Assembly: GCF_021596945.1 (NCBI RefSeq)
Contig: NZ_CP063779.1
Coordinates: 2,144,001-2,208,000, forward strand
DNA: 64,000 nucleotides
From: Mongoliitalea daihaiensis
Lineage (GTDB): Bacteria > Bacteroidota > Bacteroidia > Cytophagales > Cyclobacteriaceae
Direction: 5' to 3'
Shown here: piece by piece, positions 45,720 to 54,053 of the stretch
Layout: every line of letters starts with the position of its first letter
How positions within the stretch are numbered: position 1 is the stretch's first letter
Translations under genes and position numbers: made by a program
Notes under the pieces: generated by a model
Database searches by the model: none
Told to the model about the DNA's origin: nothing
The model's input: the letters and a program-made list of their open reading frames with translations, nothing else

Positions 45720-46784
45720 CAATTCAAAGGGAAGTTAAGTGAGGAGTTATCAGGTGGGAGAATTAGGAATTAAGAAAGAAGTTAAAGGCGAGAGTTTAGA
45801 AGCGAGAAGCGAGAATCAAGTTCACGCCACGAGCGCTACGATTTATTGCGACGCTCGCAATGGTTGGCGGTCCACAGATTTTGCAGATTAGCATAGATTA
45901 AAATCAACAGTCTCTCAGGCCCCATAAACGCCCAGAGTCTTGATTCTTGTATCTTGGCTCTTGTCTCTTGTCTCTACCAATTGTCCACAGATTTCGCAGA
46001 TTAGCACAGATTTTATGTCCAAAACTTAGCGACCTCTGCGCTAACCTTAGGGTTCTTTGCGGTTTCAGGTCTCAATTTAATCAACGTTTTTCAAGAATAT
46101 CCCCATATTTTCCTGCTCCTAAATTATATGGCCGCTAGGCATAACTTATCCAACTTGGGGGACTTCGACTTTATTTCGTACAAGCCTATTTCATCCTTCC
46201 TCCCTCATCCTTCTACCTTATTTTCTTGATTCTTGGCTCTTGGCTCTTGTCTCTACCAATTGTCCACAGATTTCGCAGATTAAAAGAGACAGTCTCTCAG
46301 GTCCCATATATGCCCCTGTCTCGTCCTGAAAATACTTGACACTTTTTTCATCGTCTTTCTTTTCAATCTTTTTCTACCTTTTTTTGGTAAAAATCTACGG
46401 GTAATGTGTCTTCCGTGTAGAGCGCATGTTTACTTAAATTATCTTGCTATAACCCATTTAACAGCTCCATCGGAGCGGCCGGCATTTTAGCAACGGGTTT
46501 CAACCCGTTAATGAGAAACATAACCTAAGGCGAAGTGTCGTAGACACGATTGACATGAGCTAAAGGATTTTATGTCGGCCGTCCCTATGGGACTTTGGGG
46601 GTAACAACTAAATTTTAAGCCGAGGGTTTCAACCCTCGGCTTAAATGTTGACCGTCTCTACGAGACTATTTCTATCATTCGTATGCAAGAATTAACTTCT
46701 TTCAGTCATGCCAATTCACATCTAAGGTTATCGAATCTTGATTCTTGGCTCTTGTCTCGTCTCTCGATTCTCGTTTCTCACCTC
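45720..46784. repeat. Repeat-rich gene-free interval
   Basis: Several short recurring phrases: CCACAGATTTCGCAGATTA (three times, variants), CTTGGCTCTTGTCTC (three or more), AACGGGTTTCAACCCGTT and a GTCGGCCGTCCCTATGGGAC element with inverted partners. These look like REP/BIME-type intergenic repeats. No gene supported in this ~1.1 kb. Confidence 0.65.
46614..46645. repeat. Perfect 15-bp-stem palindrome (REP-like)
   Basis: TTTAAGCCGAGGGTT and its exact complement with a 2-nt loop; part of the repeat interval. A shorter relative is AACGGGTTTCAACCCGTT at about 46492-46509. Confidence 0.75.
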
Positions 46785-49052
46785 TCAAAACGGTATTCTC
46801 ACGTTCACTGCAATATTTCTACCCAATTGATTGACTCCAAAAGGTCTGAATAGCGACATGTGGTCGAGATAAGTGGTGTTAAGGATGTTGCTGCCGCTGA
46901 CATAGACATCGAGCAAGTTTTTGCCTACTGGTATACTTCCCCCTACATTCAGTCCAAGCAGGTAGTAGCCAGGTGTATCATCTTCCAACGGTGCGGATCT
47001 GTTTTGGTCAAATACCCAGTTTCCTAAGATGCTGATATATGGATTTTTGATCAATCCAGTATTCTTCAATTTGAAATCCACTGTTTGCGTCCATCGGAAT
47101 GCTGGAATGTAAGGCAAAAAGCTCATGTCTGATCTACGCTGACCAATGACAGTGCTATATCCAGTAGAAAATGCAACCCATTTCATGGAGGCAGGGTGAA
47201 TATCCAATGCTAATTCACCACCATACAATCGGGCATCTGCCTGCTCAAAAACCCATACAGTCAAATCATCAATTTGCTCCTCGCTAGGAGAAAAGAAAAT
47301 GTAATTATTTACATGATTGTAAAACACTTCCCCAGATAAGGTGAAATTTGTTTTGCTGTATCGAATTCCAAAATCAGTCTGAACATTCTGTTCTCTCCCA
47401 AAACTGGCATCTCCTCGCTCAAACCTGCTGGTACCTGGATGTGGGCCGTTGGAGAATAATTCAGCCAAATCAGGCGCACGGAAACCTTGAGCCACATTCA
47501 GACGGTATCTCCAAGTGCTATTCGGGCGGAAAGTAGCCCCACCACTAGCCGTTACACCATCAAAGGTTCGTTCCAGTCTTCGGTCCGATGGATTTTCGGG
47601 CAGAATGAATCCATAATCCACGAAGTGCTGTGCAGAAGCATCTGCGGTTACTTTGCGGTAATCGTATCGCAAGCCACCTTGCAGTACCCACTTATCTTTG
47701 TTGTAATTCAATAAGGCATACAAAGAGCGGTCATCTTTGGTAGCATCCGGAATCAAAAATTCCCCTGCGTCTTCATAATTGAGATTACGCAAGTAAAAAC
47801 CCTGAATACCCACAATAGCTTCCAAATAAGGGGTCAAGCCTTTGAAGTACTTGACATCATACATAAAATTGCGGGTGATCAAACCCAAATCTACTGCATC
47901 AAAATCATCCTCTACCTCTTCCCTAAAGTTCAAATGATAGCCCAACGTAGCCTTGATTTTATCTTCTCCCACGTAAATATTGGTCTCAGAATTGATGAAG
48001 TGGTCAGTGACATCTTGGAAAGGCAATTGGAGGCTTCGATCTCCTCGAGTGGTTACGAGTTCGTCGAGAGCATCTTCTTCTAAAATTCCTAATTTTTGTT
48101 TGAGATAGGTATACCGAATGCGAGTATCTCCCCAGCTTTTCCGTATTCCAGCACCAGCTTTGAGATTTTGTGTGTTGAATCGCGTGTTACCTACGGCATT
48201 GCCATCACCATCCACATAATCCGCATGGGATTCGGCAGCACCTCTTAATGACCAGAAAAAGCCGTTTTCATTAGCGCCTTTGACACCTACTTCAGACCGG
48301 AGTCCCAAAGAATTGCTGAAAAAGCGGAGATTGGCATCTCCTTCAATGATACCTGCGTCTGCATCTTTTTCCTCTATGAGGTTGACTACACCAGCCATCG
48401 CGCCTGAACCATAAATCAAGGAAGCGGGTCCTTTGATGAGTTCCACGTTGCCAATGCCTGTTTCAGATAATCCCAATCCATGGTCTGCTCCCCACTGCTG
48501 ATTTTCGAATCGAGCACCTTGATAAAGAGATAAAACTCGGGAGAAAGAAAGTCCTCGAATGACAGGTTTACTAATGCCGGGTCCCAAGGAAATCTCAGAT
48601 ACGCCCGGCGTACGGGCGATGGAAGACATCAAGGATGGGGAAGGCATTTTCAGTATTTCAGTCCGATTGATCTTTTCGATACTGATGGGCGAACTCTCTT
48701 TGCTCATGATATAAGCACCAGAGATGACCACTTCTTCAAAATTGGTAATGGATTCTTCCAATTCAACTATTAAGTCACGGCTAAATTGAGCAGGTCGGAT
48801 AGTCTGAACCTTATTGGAATATCCCACAAATGTCACTTGAAGGGTGATATTTCGGTCGGGAAGTCCTTGAATGATAAACTTTCCATCAACATCGGTAACT
48901 ACCCCTCGATTGAGTTCGGGGATAAATATAGATGCCCCCGGAATTGGCGTATTCGTGTTTTTGTCTAAAACTTTCCCAGTCAATGAGATATCTTGGGCAC
49001 CCAATGAACCAGTATATAGGAACAATAGTGCGATAGCGATTAGTAAGCGCAT
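46785..49052 (-). CDS. TonB-dependent receptor, ZnuD-like
   Basis: Outer-membrane receptor of 755 residues: signal peptide (MRLLIAIALLFLYTGSLGAQ), carboxypeptidase-regulatory-like domain (SLTGKVLDKNTNTPIPGASI), plug with SSIARTPGVSEISLGPGISK and PVIRGLSFSRVLSLYQGARF, then the motif NQQWGADHGLGL, and a 22-strand barrel ending NVRIPF. The PVIRGL...QQWG.DHG pattern is like the zinc receptor ZnuD. The His-rich secreted protein gene 73 bp upstream supports a metal substrate. Confidence 0.85.
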   Translation of the reverse strand: MRLLIAIALLFLYTGSLGAQDISLTGKVLDKNTNTPIPGASIFIPELNRGVVTDVDGKFIIQGLPDRNITLQVTFVGYSNKVQTIRPAQFSRDLIVELEESITNFEEVVISGAYIMSKESSPISIEKINRTEILKMPSPSLMSSIARTPGVSEISLGPGISKPVIRGLSFSRVLSLYQGARFENQQWGADHGLGLSETGIGNVELIKGPASLIYGSGAMAGVVNLIEEKDADAGIIEGDANLRFFSNSLGLRSEVGVKGANENGFFWSLRGAAESHADYVDGDGNAVGNTRFNTQNLKAGAGIRKSWGDTRIRYTYLKQKLGILEEDALDELVTTRGDRSLQLPFQDVTDHFINSETNIYVGEDKIKATLGYHLNFREEVEDDFDAVDLGLITRNFMYDVKYFKGLTPYLEAIVGIQGFYLRNLNYEDAGEFLIPDATKDDRSLYALLNYNKDKWVLQGGLRYDYRKVTADASAQHFVDYGFILPENPSDRRLERTFDGVTASGGATFRPNSTWRYRLNVAQGFRAPDLAELFSNGPHPGTSRFERGDASFGREQNVQTDFGIRYSKTNFTLSGEVFYNHVNNYIFFSPSEEQIDDLTVWVFEQADARLYGGELALDIHPASMKWVAFSTGYSTVIGQRRSDMSFLPYIPAFRWTQTVDFKLKNTGLIKNPYISILGNWVFDQNRSAPLEDDTPGYYLLGLNVGGSIPVGKNLLDVYVSGSNILNTTYLDHMSLFRPFGVNQLGRNIAVNVRIPF

Positions 49053-49125
49053 GCGTAAGTGAAGTAAATTAAGAAATAATTTAAAATGAAGAAGACGTTT
49101 CTTTCAAAGAAACTAGTATGAAAAA

Positions 49126-49488
49126 TTAGCTGATTGGTGGACCTCTGAGATCAAAACCTACAGGAAAGTGGCAGGAAATTTTTGAAGAATAGGAGCTTGC
49201 ACCTAGAAATTGGTCTGAAACAGGAGCTTCTGGTATATCAAGACAGTAATCAAATATAAAAAAATCCGCCTCTGCAATTAAATCCAAAATGATCAACTCC
49301 ATTTCGCTATGCCCATGATCAGGTAGCTCTTGCTGCTCCTCTGTAATTAGCGGATGGGCATGGGTAATGATTTTACCACATTCCAACTCATGGGTATGGA
49401 AAAACAATACACCATTCGCCAAGATGCTAAGCATCAAGACCAGCGCAAAACGACTAAACAGGGGTAGTATTTTTTTAAATGGTTGCAT
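49126..49488 (-). CDS. His-rich secreted protein, metal-related
   Basis: 120 residues: N-terminal hydrophobic signal or anchor (FALVLMLSILANGVLFF), followed by a His-rich segment (FHTHELECGKIITHAHPLIT, then LPDHGHSEMEL). Such proteins often accompany TonB receptors for zinc or other transition metals in Bacteroidota. Here it precedes the ZnuD-like receptor on the same strand. Binding of a metal is inferred from the His spacing. Confidence 0.65.
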   Translation of the reverse strand: MQPFKKILPLFSRFALVLMLSILANGVLFFHTHELECGKIITHAHPLITEEQQELPDHGHSEMELIILDLIAEADFFIFDYCLDIPEAPVSDQFLGASSYSSKISCHFPVGFDLRGPPIS

Positions 49489-49504
49489 AACTAACTAAAT
49501 GCCA

Positions 49505-49536
49505 AACTGACTCAGTCGGTATTTGTTGCAAACATA
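49505..49536 (-). promoter_or_regulatory. Promoter and inverted repeat of the metal-uptake unit
   Basis: On -, TATGTTTG (49529-49536) matches TAnnTTTG, 41 bp before the His-rich gene. ACTGAC-TC-AGTCGGT (49507-49521) is an imperfect inverted repeat near the expected start, a possible site for a metal-responsive repressor. Confidence 0.4.
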
Positions 49537-49620
49537 GGGAAGAATGTTGATGGAAAAAGAATAATTTACGTTCGAACGGTATTTCTTTGGTTGAATGGGA
49601 GAAATATGCTTTTGTCAAGG

Positions 49621-49671
49621 TTAAGTTAGTCTCCGTCTATTTTCACCGGTCCAAAAAATCTCATAACCATT
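49621..49671 (-). pseudogene. Remnant of a RelE-like toxin gene
   Basis: A frame overlapping the antitoxin end reads NGYEIFWTGENRRRLT then stop. The YEIxWT start is common in RelE/ParE toxins, which follow antitoxins at this spot. No further toxin sequence is found downstream, so only the first residues remain. Weak evidence because it is so short. Confidence 0.3.
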
Positions 49672-49894
49672 TCCCATAGATTTTTCTAGCTTCTGATTGT
49701 GGTTTTAAGTTTCCAGTTTCTGCTTGATGAATTCCTTTATCAATGGATTTTTTTTCAGCTTCACTTATATTTTTCCACCAATCTTTCATTTCGCTTTCAC
49801 GCAGGTCCATTATTTTTCTTATCAAAGTGCTATCCTCCAAGGTAGTCAACCATTGAATCAAATCTATTTTTGCTGTTTTGATGTCTATTTCCAT
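49661..49894 (-). CDS. Antitoxin-like protein, orphan
   Basis: 77 residues starting MEIDIKTAKIDLIQWLTTLE, then a helical acidic part with KKSIDKGIHQAETGNLKPQS and the ending ARKIYGKWL. This 'KxxIDKGI..AExGxxxxxxE.R..YGKWL' pattern is typical of Bacteroidota addiction-module antitoxins. A full toxin gene is absent downstream. Confidence 0.7.
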   Translation of the reverse strand: MEIDIKTAKIDLIQWLTTLEDSTLIRKIMDLRESEMKDWWKNISEAEKKSIDKGIHQAETGNLKPQSEARKIYGKWL

Positions 49895-50122
49895 ATATCA
49901 AATATAAATATTTATAAGTATTGAATCAAAAGACTCCAAATCAAGTAATGTATTGGTTTTGGAATAATTTACTTTGAGAAAAAGATACTACTCATTTTAT
50001 TCTAGCTGACGCATAGAAAAACTGGAAATATTTAGTTTTATTAGACGAATTATTATGAATTCAAAAAAAATATTTATTATTATTTGCATTTTTTGCAATT
50101 AATTATTTGAACCGCCTTAATT

Positions 50123-50356
50123 ATGAAAAAAAATGATTTTATTTTGGTATTAGCTTTATTGGTCTTTTCTATATTACCAATATTTGAATCTCATGCACTC
50201 GGTTCAAGAAAATTAGTTTCTTGTAGAACTGTGGATGCAGAGGGAAATGTGCTTTCTGAGGGTAATAGATGCGACTTTGGGTGGAATGATTGTATACCTA
50301 ACCCATGTCCTAACCCATCTGGTACCATTGTTGAGTGGAGAGAGTCTCTAGATTAA
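50123..50356 (+). CDS. Small secreted Cys-containing peptide (NVEALA-like role)
   Basis: 77 residues: signal peptide (MKKNDFILVLALLVFSILPI, ending ESHAL), then a mature ~50-residue part with four Cys (VSCRTV, NRCDFGWNDCIPNPCPNP). It lies 54 bp upstream of a 6-bladed propeller lipoprotein gene, as small NVEALA-type peptides do in Bacteroidota, but I do not see the NVEALA motif itself. Role unknown. Confidence 0.65.
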   Translation: MKKNDFILVLALLVFSILPIFESHALGSRKLVSCRTVDAEGNVLSEGNRCDFGWNDCIPNPCPNPSGTIVEWRESLD

Positions 50357-50365
50357 TTTAGTTTA

Positions 50366-50397
50366 GTGTGTGGTGAATTTTTTCACCACACTTTTTT
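50366..50397 (+). terminator. Hairpin after the secreted peptide gene
   Basis: GTGTGGTGAA and TTCACCACAC with a 4-nt loop, followed by TTTTTT. Stands between the peptide gene and the lipoprotein gene, so it may terminate most transcripts. Confidence 0.75.
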
Positions 50398-50410
50398 AAA
50401 TAACGATTTA

Positions 50411-51559
50411 ATGAAAATCACCAAATTTATACCAATAATCTTTAGTGTAATTTCACTTTCCTGTACAAGTGAAAGAAATGTGGACGAATTGGATAATGAA
50501 CCTATTCAATTGTTGAGTAAAATACCCGCTCCATCGGAAAATATTGAGGATTTATTTTCTCTTGTCGATGTAATCGCCCTTAAAAGCGGACCTGAAACCA
50601 TTTTGAGCTTCACGAGAGTGCTTGAAAATAATTTTGGGATTTTTGTTTTGGACAGGTCTTCCACAAGATTATCCCTTTTTAGCAAAACAGGGGAGTTTAT
50701 TAGAGATTTTGGAAAAATGGGTGGAGGCCCTGGTGAATTTGTTTCTGCCTATGATTTCTTTATTTCGGGCAATGCGGTGTTCATCTTCTCTCCGGGAGAC
50801 CTTGCTTTGTTTTCTTATGAGATAGAGACAGGGGCGTTTTTGAAAAAAGTTCAGTTAATGGCTTTTGCCCAACGGATTGAACTTGTTTCTGAAAACGAAT
50901 TTCTGGTCTATGTTTCCAACAATCCTACAGATTCCAATTTCAATGTTTACAGATTCGATTTGGAAGGGAATATGCTGGGGGAGTATTTCCCATTTGATCC
51001 CAAACGTTCCAATGCGATAGTTCCTTATTCAGGCTTTTTGGCAAGAGGAAATGACGGGGTTTATTATTGTGACCCTTTTGGTTATCAAGTTTTTAGATAC
51101 AACCAGGATACTCAAGATTTTGATCTAATTTATGAACTTGATTTTGTTTCAGATTACCTGAAATTGGATAGGGAGATTTTTTTTGAGGATAATACAAGGT
51201 CTCAAGTAAGGCCCGAAGACAGGGTGAGGTTTGGAGGAAGTCTTTTCCTGAAAAATGAAAATTATCTCTTTCTAAATATGACCTATGACGCCAAGGTTCA
51301 AACGGCCTCCATAGATTTAAGAAAGGGTTTGACCTCTAGGATATTTAGTTTGCGGGCAGATAATGGATTCTTTCGGTTTGTAGGCAATCCCCGTCTTTTA
51401 AACGCTAAGGATGAAGTTGTTTTTATCATCGACCCAGAAAAATTCCAATCCTATCAGACAGAGAACAATCCTACTTCTGTGCAGAGAATTTTAAATGCTG
51501 TAGCAATAGATGAAGATAAAGACCTAGTGTATTTGGTTCGAATGAAGGTTTTAGAATAG
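50411..51559 (+). CDS. 6-bladed beta-propeller lipoprotein
   Basis: 382 residues from ATG at 50411 (MKITKFIPIIFSVISLSCTS), which starts a lipobox signal (SLSC); an in-frame ATG at 50366 lies in the hairpin and would mask it. The rest fits the Bacteroidota 6-bladed propeller type (IFVLDRSSTRLSLFSKTGEF, then IRDFGKMGGGPGEFVSAYDF). Function unknown. Paired with the small peptide gene upstream. Confidence 0.75.
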   Translation: MKITKFIPIIFSVISLSCTSERNVDELDNEPIQLLSKIPAPSENIEDLFSLVDVIALKSGPETILSFTRVLENNFGIFVLDRSSTRLSLFSKTGEFIRDFGKMGGGPGEFVSAYDFFISGNAVFIFSPGDLALFSYEIETGAFLKKVQLMAFAQRIELVSENEFLVYVSNNPTDSNFNVYRFDLEGNMLGEYFPFDPKRSNAIVPYSGFLARGNDGVYYCDPFGYQVFRYNQDTQDFDLIYELDFVSDYLKLDREIFFEDNTRSQVRPEDRVRFGGSLFLKNENYLFLNMTYDAKVQTASIDLRKGLTSRIFSLRADNGFFRFVGNPRLLNAKDEVVFIIDPEKFQSYQTENNPTSVQRILNAVAIDEDKDLVYLVRMKVLE

Positions 51560-51664
51560 TTGATAGATGTTGTTGATTAAATAGAATCTAAAGAGCCTTT
51601 AGTTTATTTATATCATAAATGCTTTGAAAACGTAGGTTCAATCAAATGTAGCCATGATTTATTA

Positions 51665-52729
51665 TCACTTAGGATAAATCCGGTCAAACTTGATTTCATC
51701 TTCATGGTTTTCTGCATGTGCAGCATTATAGACATATAAGCCATCTTGATTAACAAAGTGGCCCTGAATGCTTAGACCTGCGGGAAAAGGGAACTCCTCT
51801 TTAAGATTGAATTTTTCATCAAGAACTAGGAGGTAAGCGTCTCTTCTAAAATCAACTTCCCCAGGATAGCGAGGTAAGGTATAAATTCTGTAATAGAGTT
51901 TTCTATGCTGGTCATAAATAAGTGCTTTGTAAATACCATTGTCAAATAGATGTTCACGCGAATCAAATTCATCATCGACTTTGCCTTTAAAAGCGGAGAT
52001 TGGTTTAAAATAATTGGAATTAATTCTATGTTGAATCCATTGATTTTTAACGTAAGTAAAGATATCAGGACTATGAGAAAAGTTGAGTACTGTTTTGTTG
52101 TCAAGTTGTATGGTTGAATTTGACAAGTTGTATTGTAAAGAAATAACTTTATCAGACCCAATTTCGGGATATTTCATAAGCTCTTGAATTTTACCCGTTT
52201 TCAGATCCAAGCTATACATCAAGGCTTCTTGAGAATAAAGAATTGCATCTAGTTTTTTATAGGACAGTGTTTCAAAGTAAAATTTACCCTGGCTAATAAG
52301 TGGCTGATGGTAAGCTAAGAAGTGTGGAGTGATTAAAATATTCGAACTGTTTTTCAGATCGCTATATCTTCTTTTTACATTTCCGGATAGGTCAATTAGT
52401 GTCAATTCCCCAACCTGTCCCGATACATAAATAATGTCTTTATCAATAAAAAATCCCCATAAGGAAGGGATTCTATTGGGACCGTCTTTTTCCAGAAATA
52501 TGCGCTTGCTAAGACCATTTTGATTAAAAAAATCTAAACTATGAGTGGTTTGATTATAGTTAACCAATTCTCCCTTGTAATAACGATAATTCCACATGAA
52601 GTTGGGAGATTTATCATCTAGTTTAAAAACAATGCTTGAATCGGTAGAACTGTTGGCAATCTCACCGTGCTCTTTTTTTTGAGAGCAAGCAAAAATCAAT
52701 GTAATGAATATTAAATTTATTAATTTCAC
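51665..52729 (-). CDS. DUF4221-like lipoprotein
   Basis: 354 residues with lipobox (IFITLIFACSQKKE). Propeller-like body with VSGQVGELTLIDLSGNVKRR and a C-terminal VNQDGLYVYNAAHAENHEDE. General resemblance to DUF4221 proteins, as for 17585-18763. It converges with the propeller gene 50411-51559 and is preceded by its own small secreted-peptide gene. Confidence 0.65.
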   Translation of the reverse strand: MKLINLIFITLIFACSQKKEHGEIANSSTDSSIVFKLDDKSPNFMWNYRYYKGELVNYNQTTHSLDFFNQNGLSKRIFLEKDGPNRIPSLWGFFIDKDIIYVSGQVGELTLIDLSGNVKRRYSDLKNSSNILITPHFLAYHQPLISQGKFYFETLSYKKLDAILYSQEALMYSLDLKTGKIQELMKYPEIGSDKVISLQYNLSNSTIQLDNKTVLNFSHSPDIFTYVKNQWIQHRINSNYFKPISAFKGKVDDEFDSREHLFDNGIYKALIYDQHRKLYYRIYTLPRYPGEVDFRRDAYLLVLDEKFNLKEEFPFPAGLSIQGHFVNQDGLYVYNAAHAENHEDEIKFDRIYPK

Positions 52730-52744
52730 GGTATAAATGTTTAG

Positions 52745-52781
52745 AAAGACTATTCACTTTTAAGAGAAGTGAATAGTCTTT
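52745..52781 (-). terminator. Strong hairpin between peptide and lipoprotein genes
   Basis: AAAGACTATTCACTT and its exact complement AAGTGAATAGTCTTT (15 bp) with a 7-nt loop. On - no T-tract follows. Same position as the hairpins at 28759, 32532 and 50366 relative to a small peptide gene. Confidence 0.8.
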
Positions 52782-52789
52782 TTATAAAA

Positions 52790-52996
52790 TTAATTTACTT
52801 CTACTTCATCAAAACAATCACCTGGGATTGGAGCACATCCCATGTGTGTAATGGTGTTTGTGTTTTCATTACAAATTGTGTAGAACAAATTGGGCAAGTC
52901 GGTCGCGTCCACAACTTCTTCTTGAGCTGATAAATTGAAGTTAACTCATGTGAAACTCATAAGCACAACGCAGAGGATTGAAAATAGCTTTTTCAT
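52790..52996 (-). pseudogene. Small secreted peptide gene with in-frame TGA
   Basis: Starts MKKLFSILCVVLMSFT, then TGA at 52946-52948, then continues in the same frame VNFNLSAQEEVVDATDLPNF and TICNENTNTITHMGCAPIPG to DCFDEVEVN and TAA. The stop is inside the signal peptide, which would otherwise end NLSAQ. The mature ~45 residues hold three Cys. Either a nonsense mutation or a sequence error; the gene is the natural partner of the lipoprotein gene at 51665. Confidence 0.65.
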
Positions 52997-53359
52997 GTTG
53001 ATTTTAATTTAGTTATAATACATAATGTTTCTGTTAAAACATATATAAAAAACTGCGCAGTAAATTTTGTATATGTTTGATTATCAATAGTAATAATTTT
53101 TTAGTGATACTTCAAAAGAATCAACTATTTTTTTTTTATTCAAAATCGATAACTATTTGATTTTCAGTCTTATTATTTTTTGCTTACACATAGGTGAAAA
53201 ATTATTCCAATTTAATTGTGGTAAGTTAGATGGACCTGAGGAAGCTTTTCTGTTTTTTTTCGTCCTTTATTTTGATATTTTTATTTTTAGAAAAAATGAT
53301 TATCATCCTAAATTTTATAGCTCAATCACTATTGATTTCAAATATCCTAACTTCACCCC
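52997..53359. other. Gene-free AT-rich interval
   Basis: Upstream regions of two divergent genes. An open frame on + at 53157-53363 is Phe/Ile-rich, has no start signal and ends at the next gene; I do not accept it. Nothing else recognised. Confidence 0.5.
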
Positions 53360-53734
53360 ATGATTGATTTCAATTACAGGCCTGAAACCTATTTCAACGG
53401 GACTGGCCCCAATACCCTGATCTGCAAGTTAAGTTATCCCGAAAGTACTTGGGGAGATGAAATCAGCATCTTTGCAAATGCCTTGGATGGAGTATATTAT
53501 TTGGAGGCAGTGGATTTTTATGGGAATGAGTTTAAGCTCAATCCCGAACAAACAGATCAACCACTTACCCTTCACGAGTTGATCTTCCTGATCGAAACCA
53601 TGGACGTGGATATGGAAACTGCTCAAGGAAATGCAGCCTTGACCATCGGGGGAGTTCCTGTAGCAGAGAGCCCGCTCTACCCACAGTTAGAAGCGTACTT
53701 TGCTGAAAAAAGAAAATTATTCGGGCTGGATTAA
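53360..53734 (+). CDS. Hypothetical protein, 124 residues
   Basis: Soluble protein starting MIDFNYRPETYFNGTGPNTL, with SYPESTWGDEISIFANALDG and a C-terminal YPQLEAYFAEKRKLFGLD. No signal peptide or TM. Composition and codon use are gene-like, and the 3' end overlaps that of the convergent gene by 4 bp. Looks like a conserved Bacteroidota protein but I cannot name a family. Confidence 0.7.
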   Translation: MIDFNYRPETYFNGTGPNTLICKLSYPESTWGDEISIFANALDGVYYLEAVDFYGNEFKLNPEQTDQPLTLHELIFLIETMDVDMETAQGNAALTIGGVPVAESPLYPQLEAYFAEKRKLFGLD

Positions 53735-53961
53735 AAGTCCAGCATACTGGAAAATCGGAAATTCAAACTGTGATTGGTACGAAACCAACACTCGTAGGTC
53801 TCATACGCAATGCAATCGTTTAGCTCCATACCCTGAAACTCTACTTTTTGGATGCTGTTTTGGGGAAGCCAGCTGCGGATATCGTTGGATTCATCTATGC
53901 TCAACTGAGAAAGCTGTACGATTTTTTGGCCTTTTACTTCTAGTGGTATTATTTTGTTCAT
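53731..53961 (-). CDS. Hypothetical protein, 76 residues
   Basis: Small soluble protein starting MNKIIPLEVKGQKIVQLSQL and containing VEFQGMELNDCIAYETYECW. The pattern looks conserved in Cytophagales, but the function is unknown. Convergent with 53360-53734. Confidence 0.6.
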   Translation of the reverse strand: MNKIIPLEVKGQKIVQLSQLSIDESNDIRSWLPQNSIQKVEFQGMELNDCIAYETYECWFRTNHSLNFRFSSMLDF

Positions 53962-54053
53962 AGCTTATCGTAATTTACACCACAAATGAAGCTTATTTAT
54001 TCAGGAAACTGGTTAAGAGTGAATTATGAGAATGTTAAATTTTAGAAACCTAC

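Noticed and set aside
45720-46784. Possible CRISPR array
   Set aside because: Repeats are irregularly spaced, of several kinds, and no cas genes are near.
53157-53363. 68-codon open frame on +
   Set aside because: Very Phe/Ile-rich, AT-driven, no supporting context.
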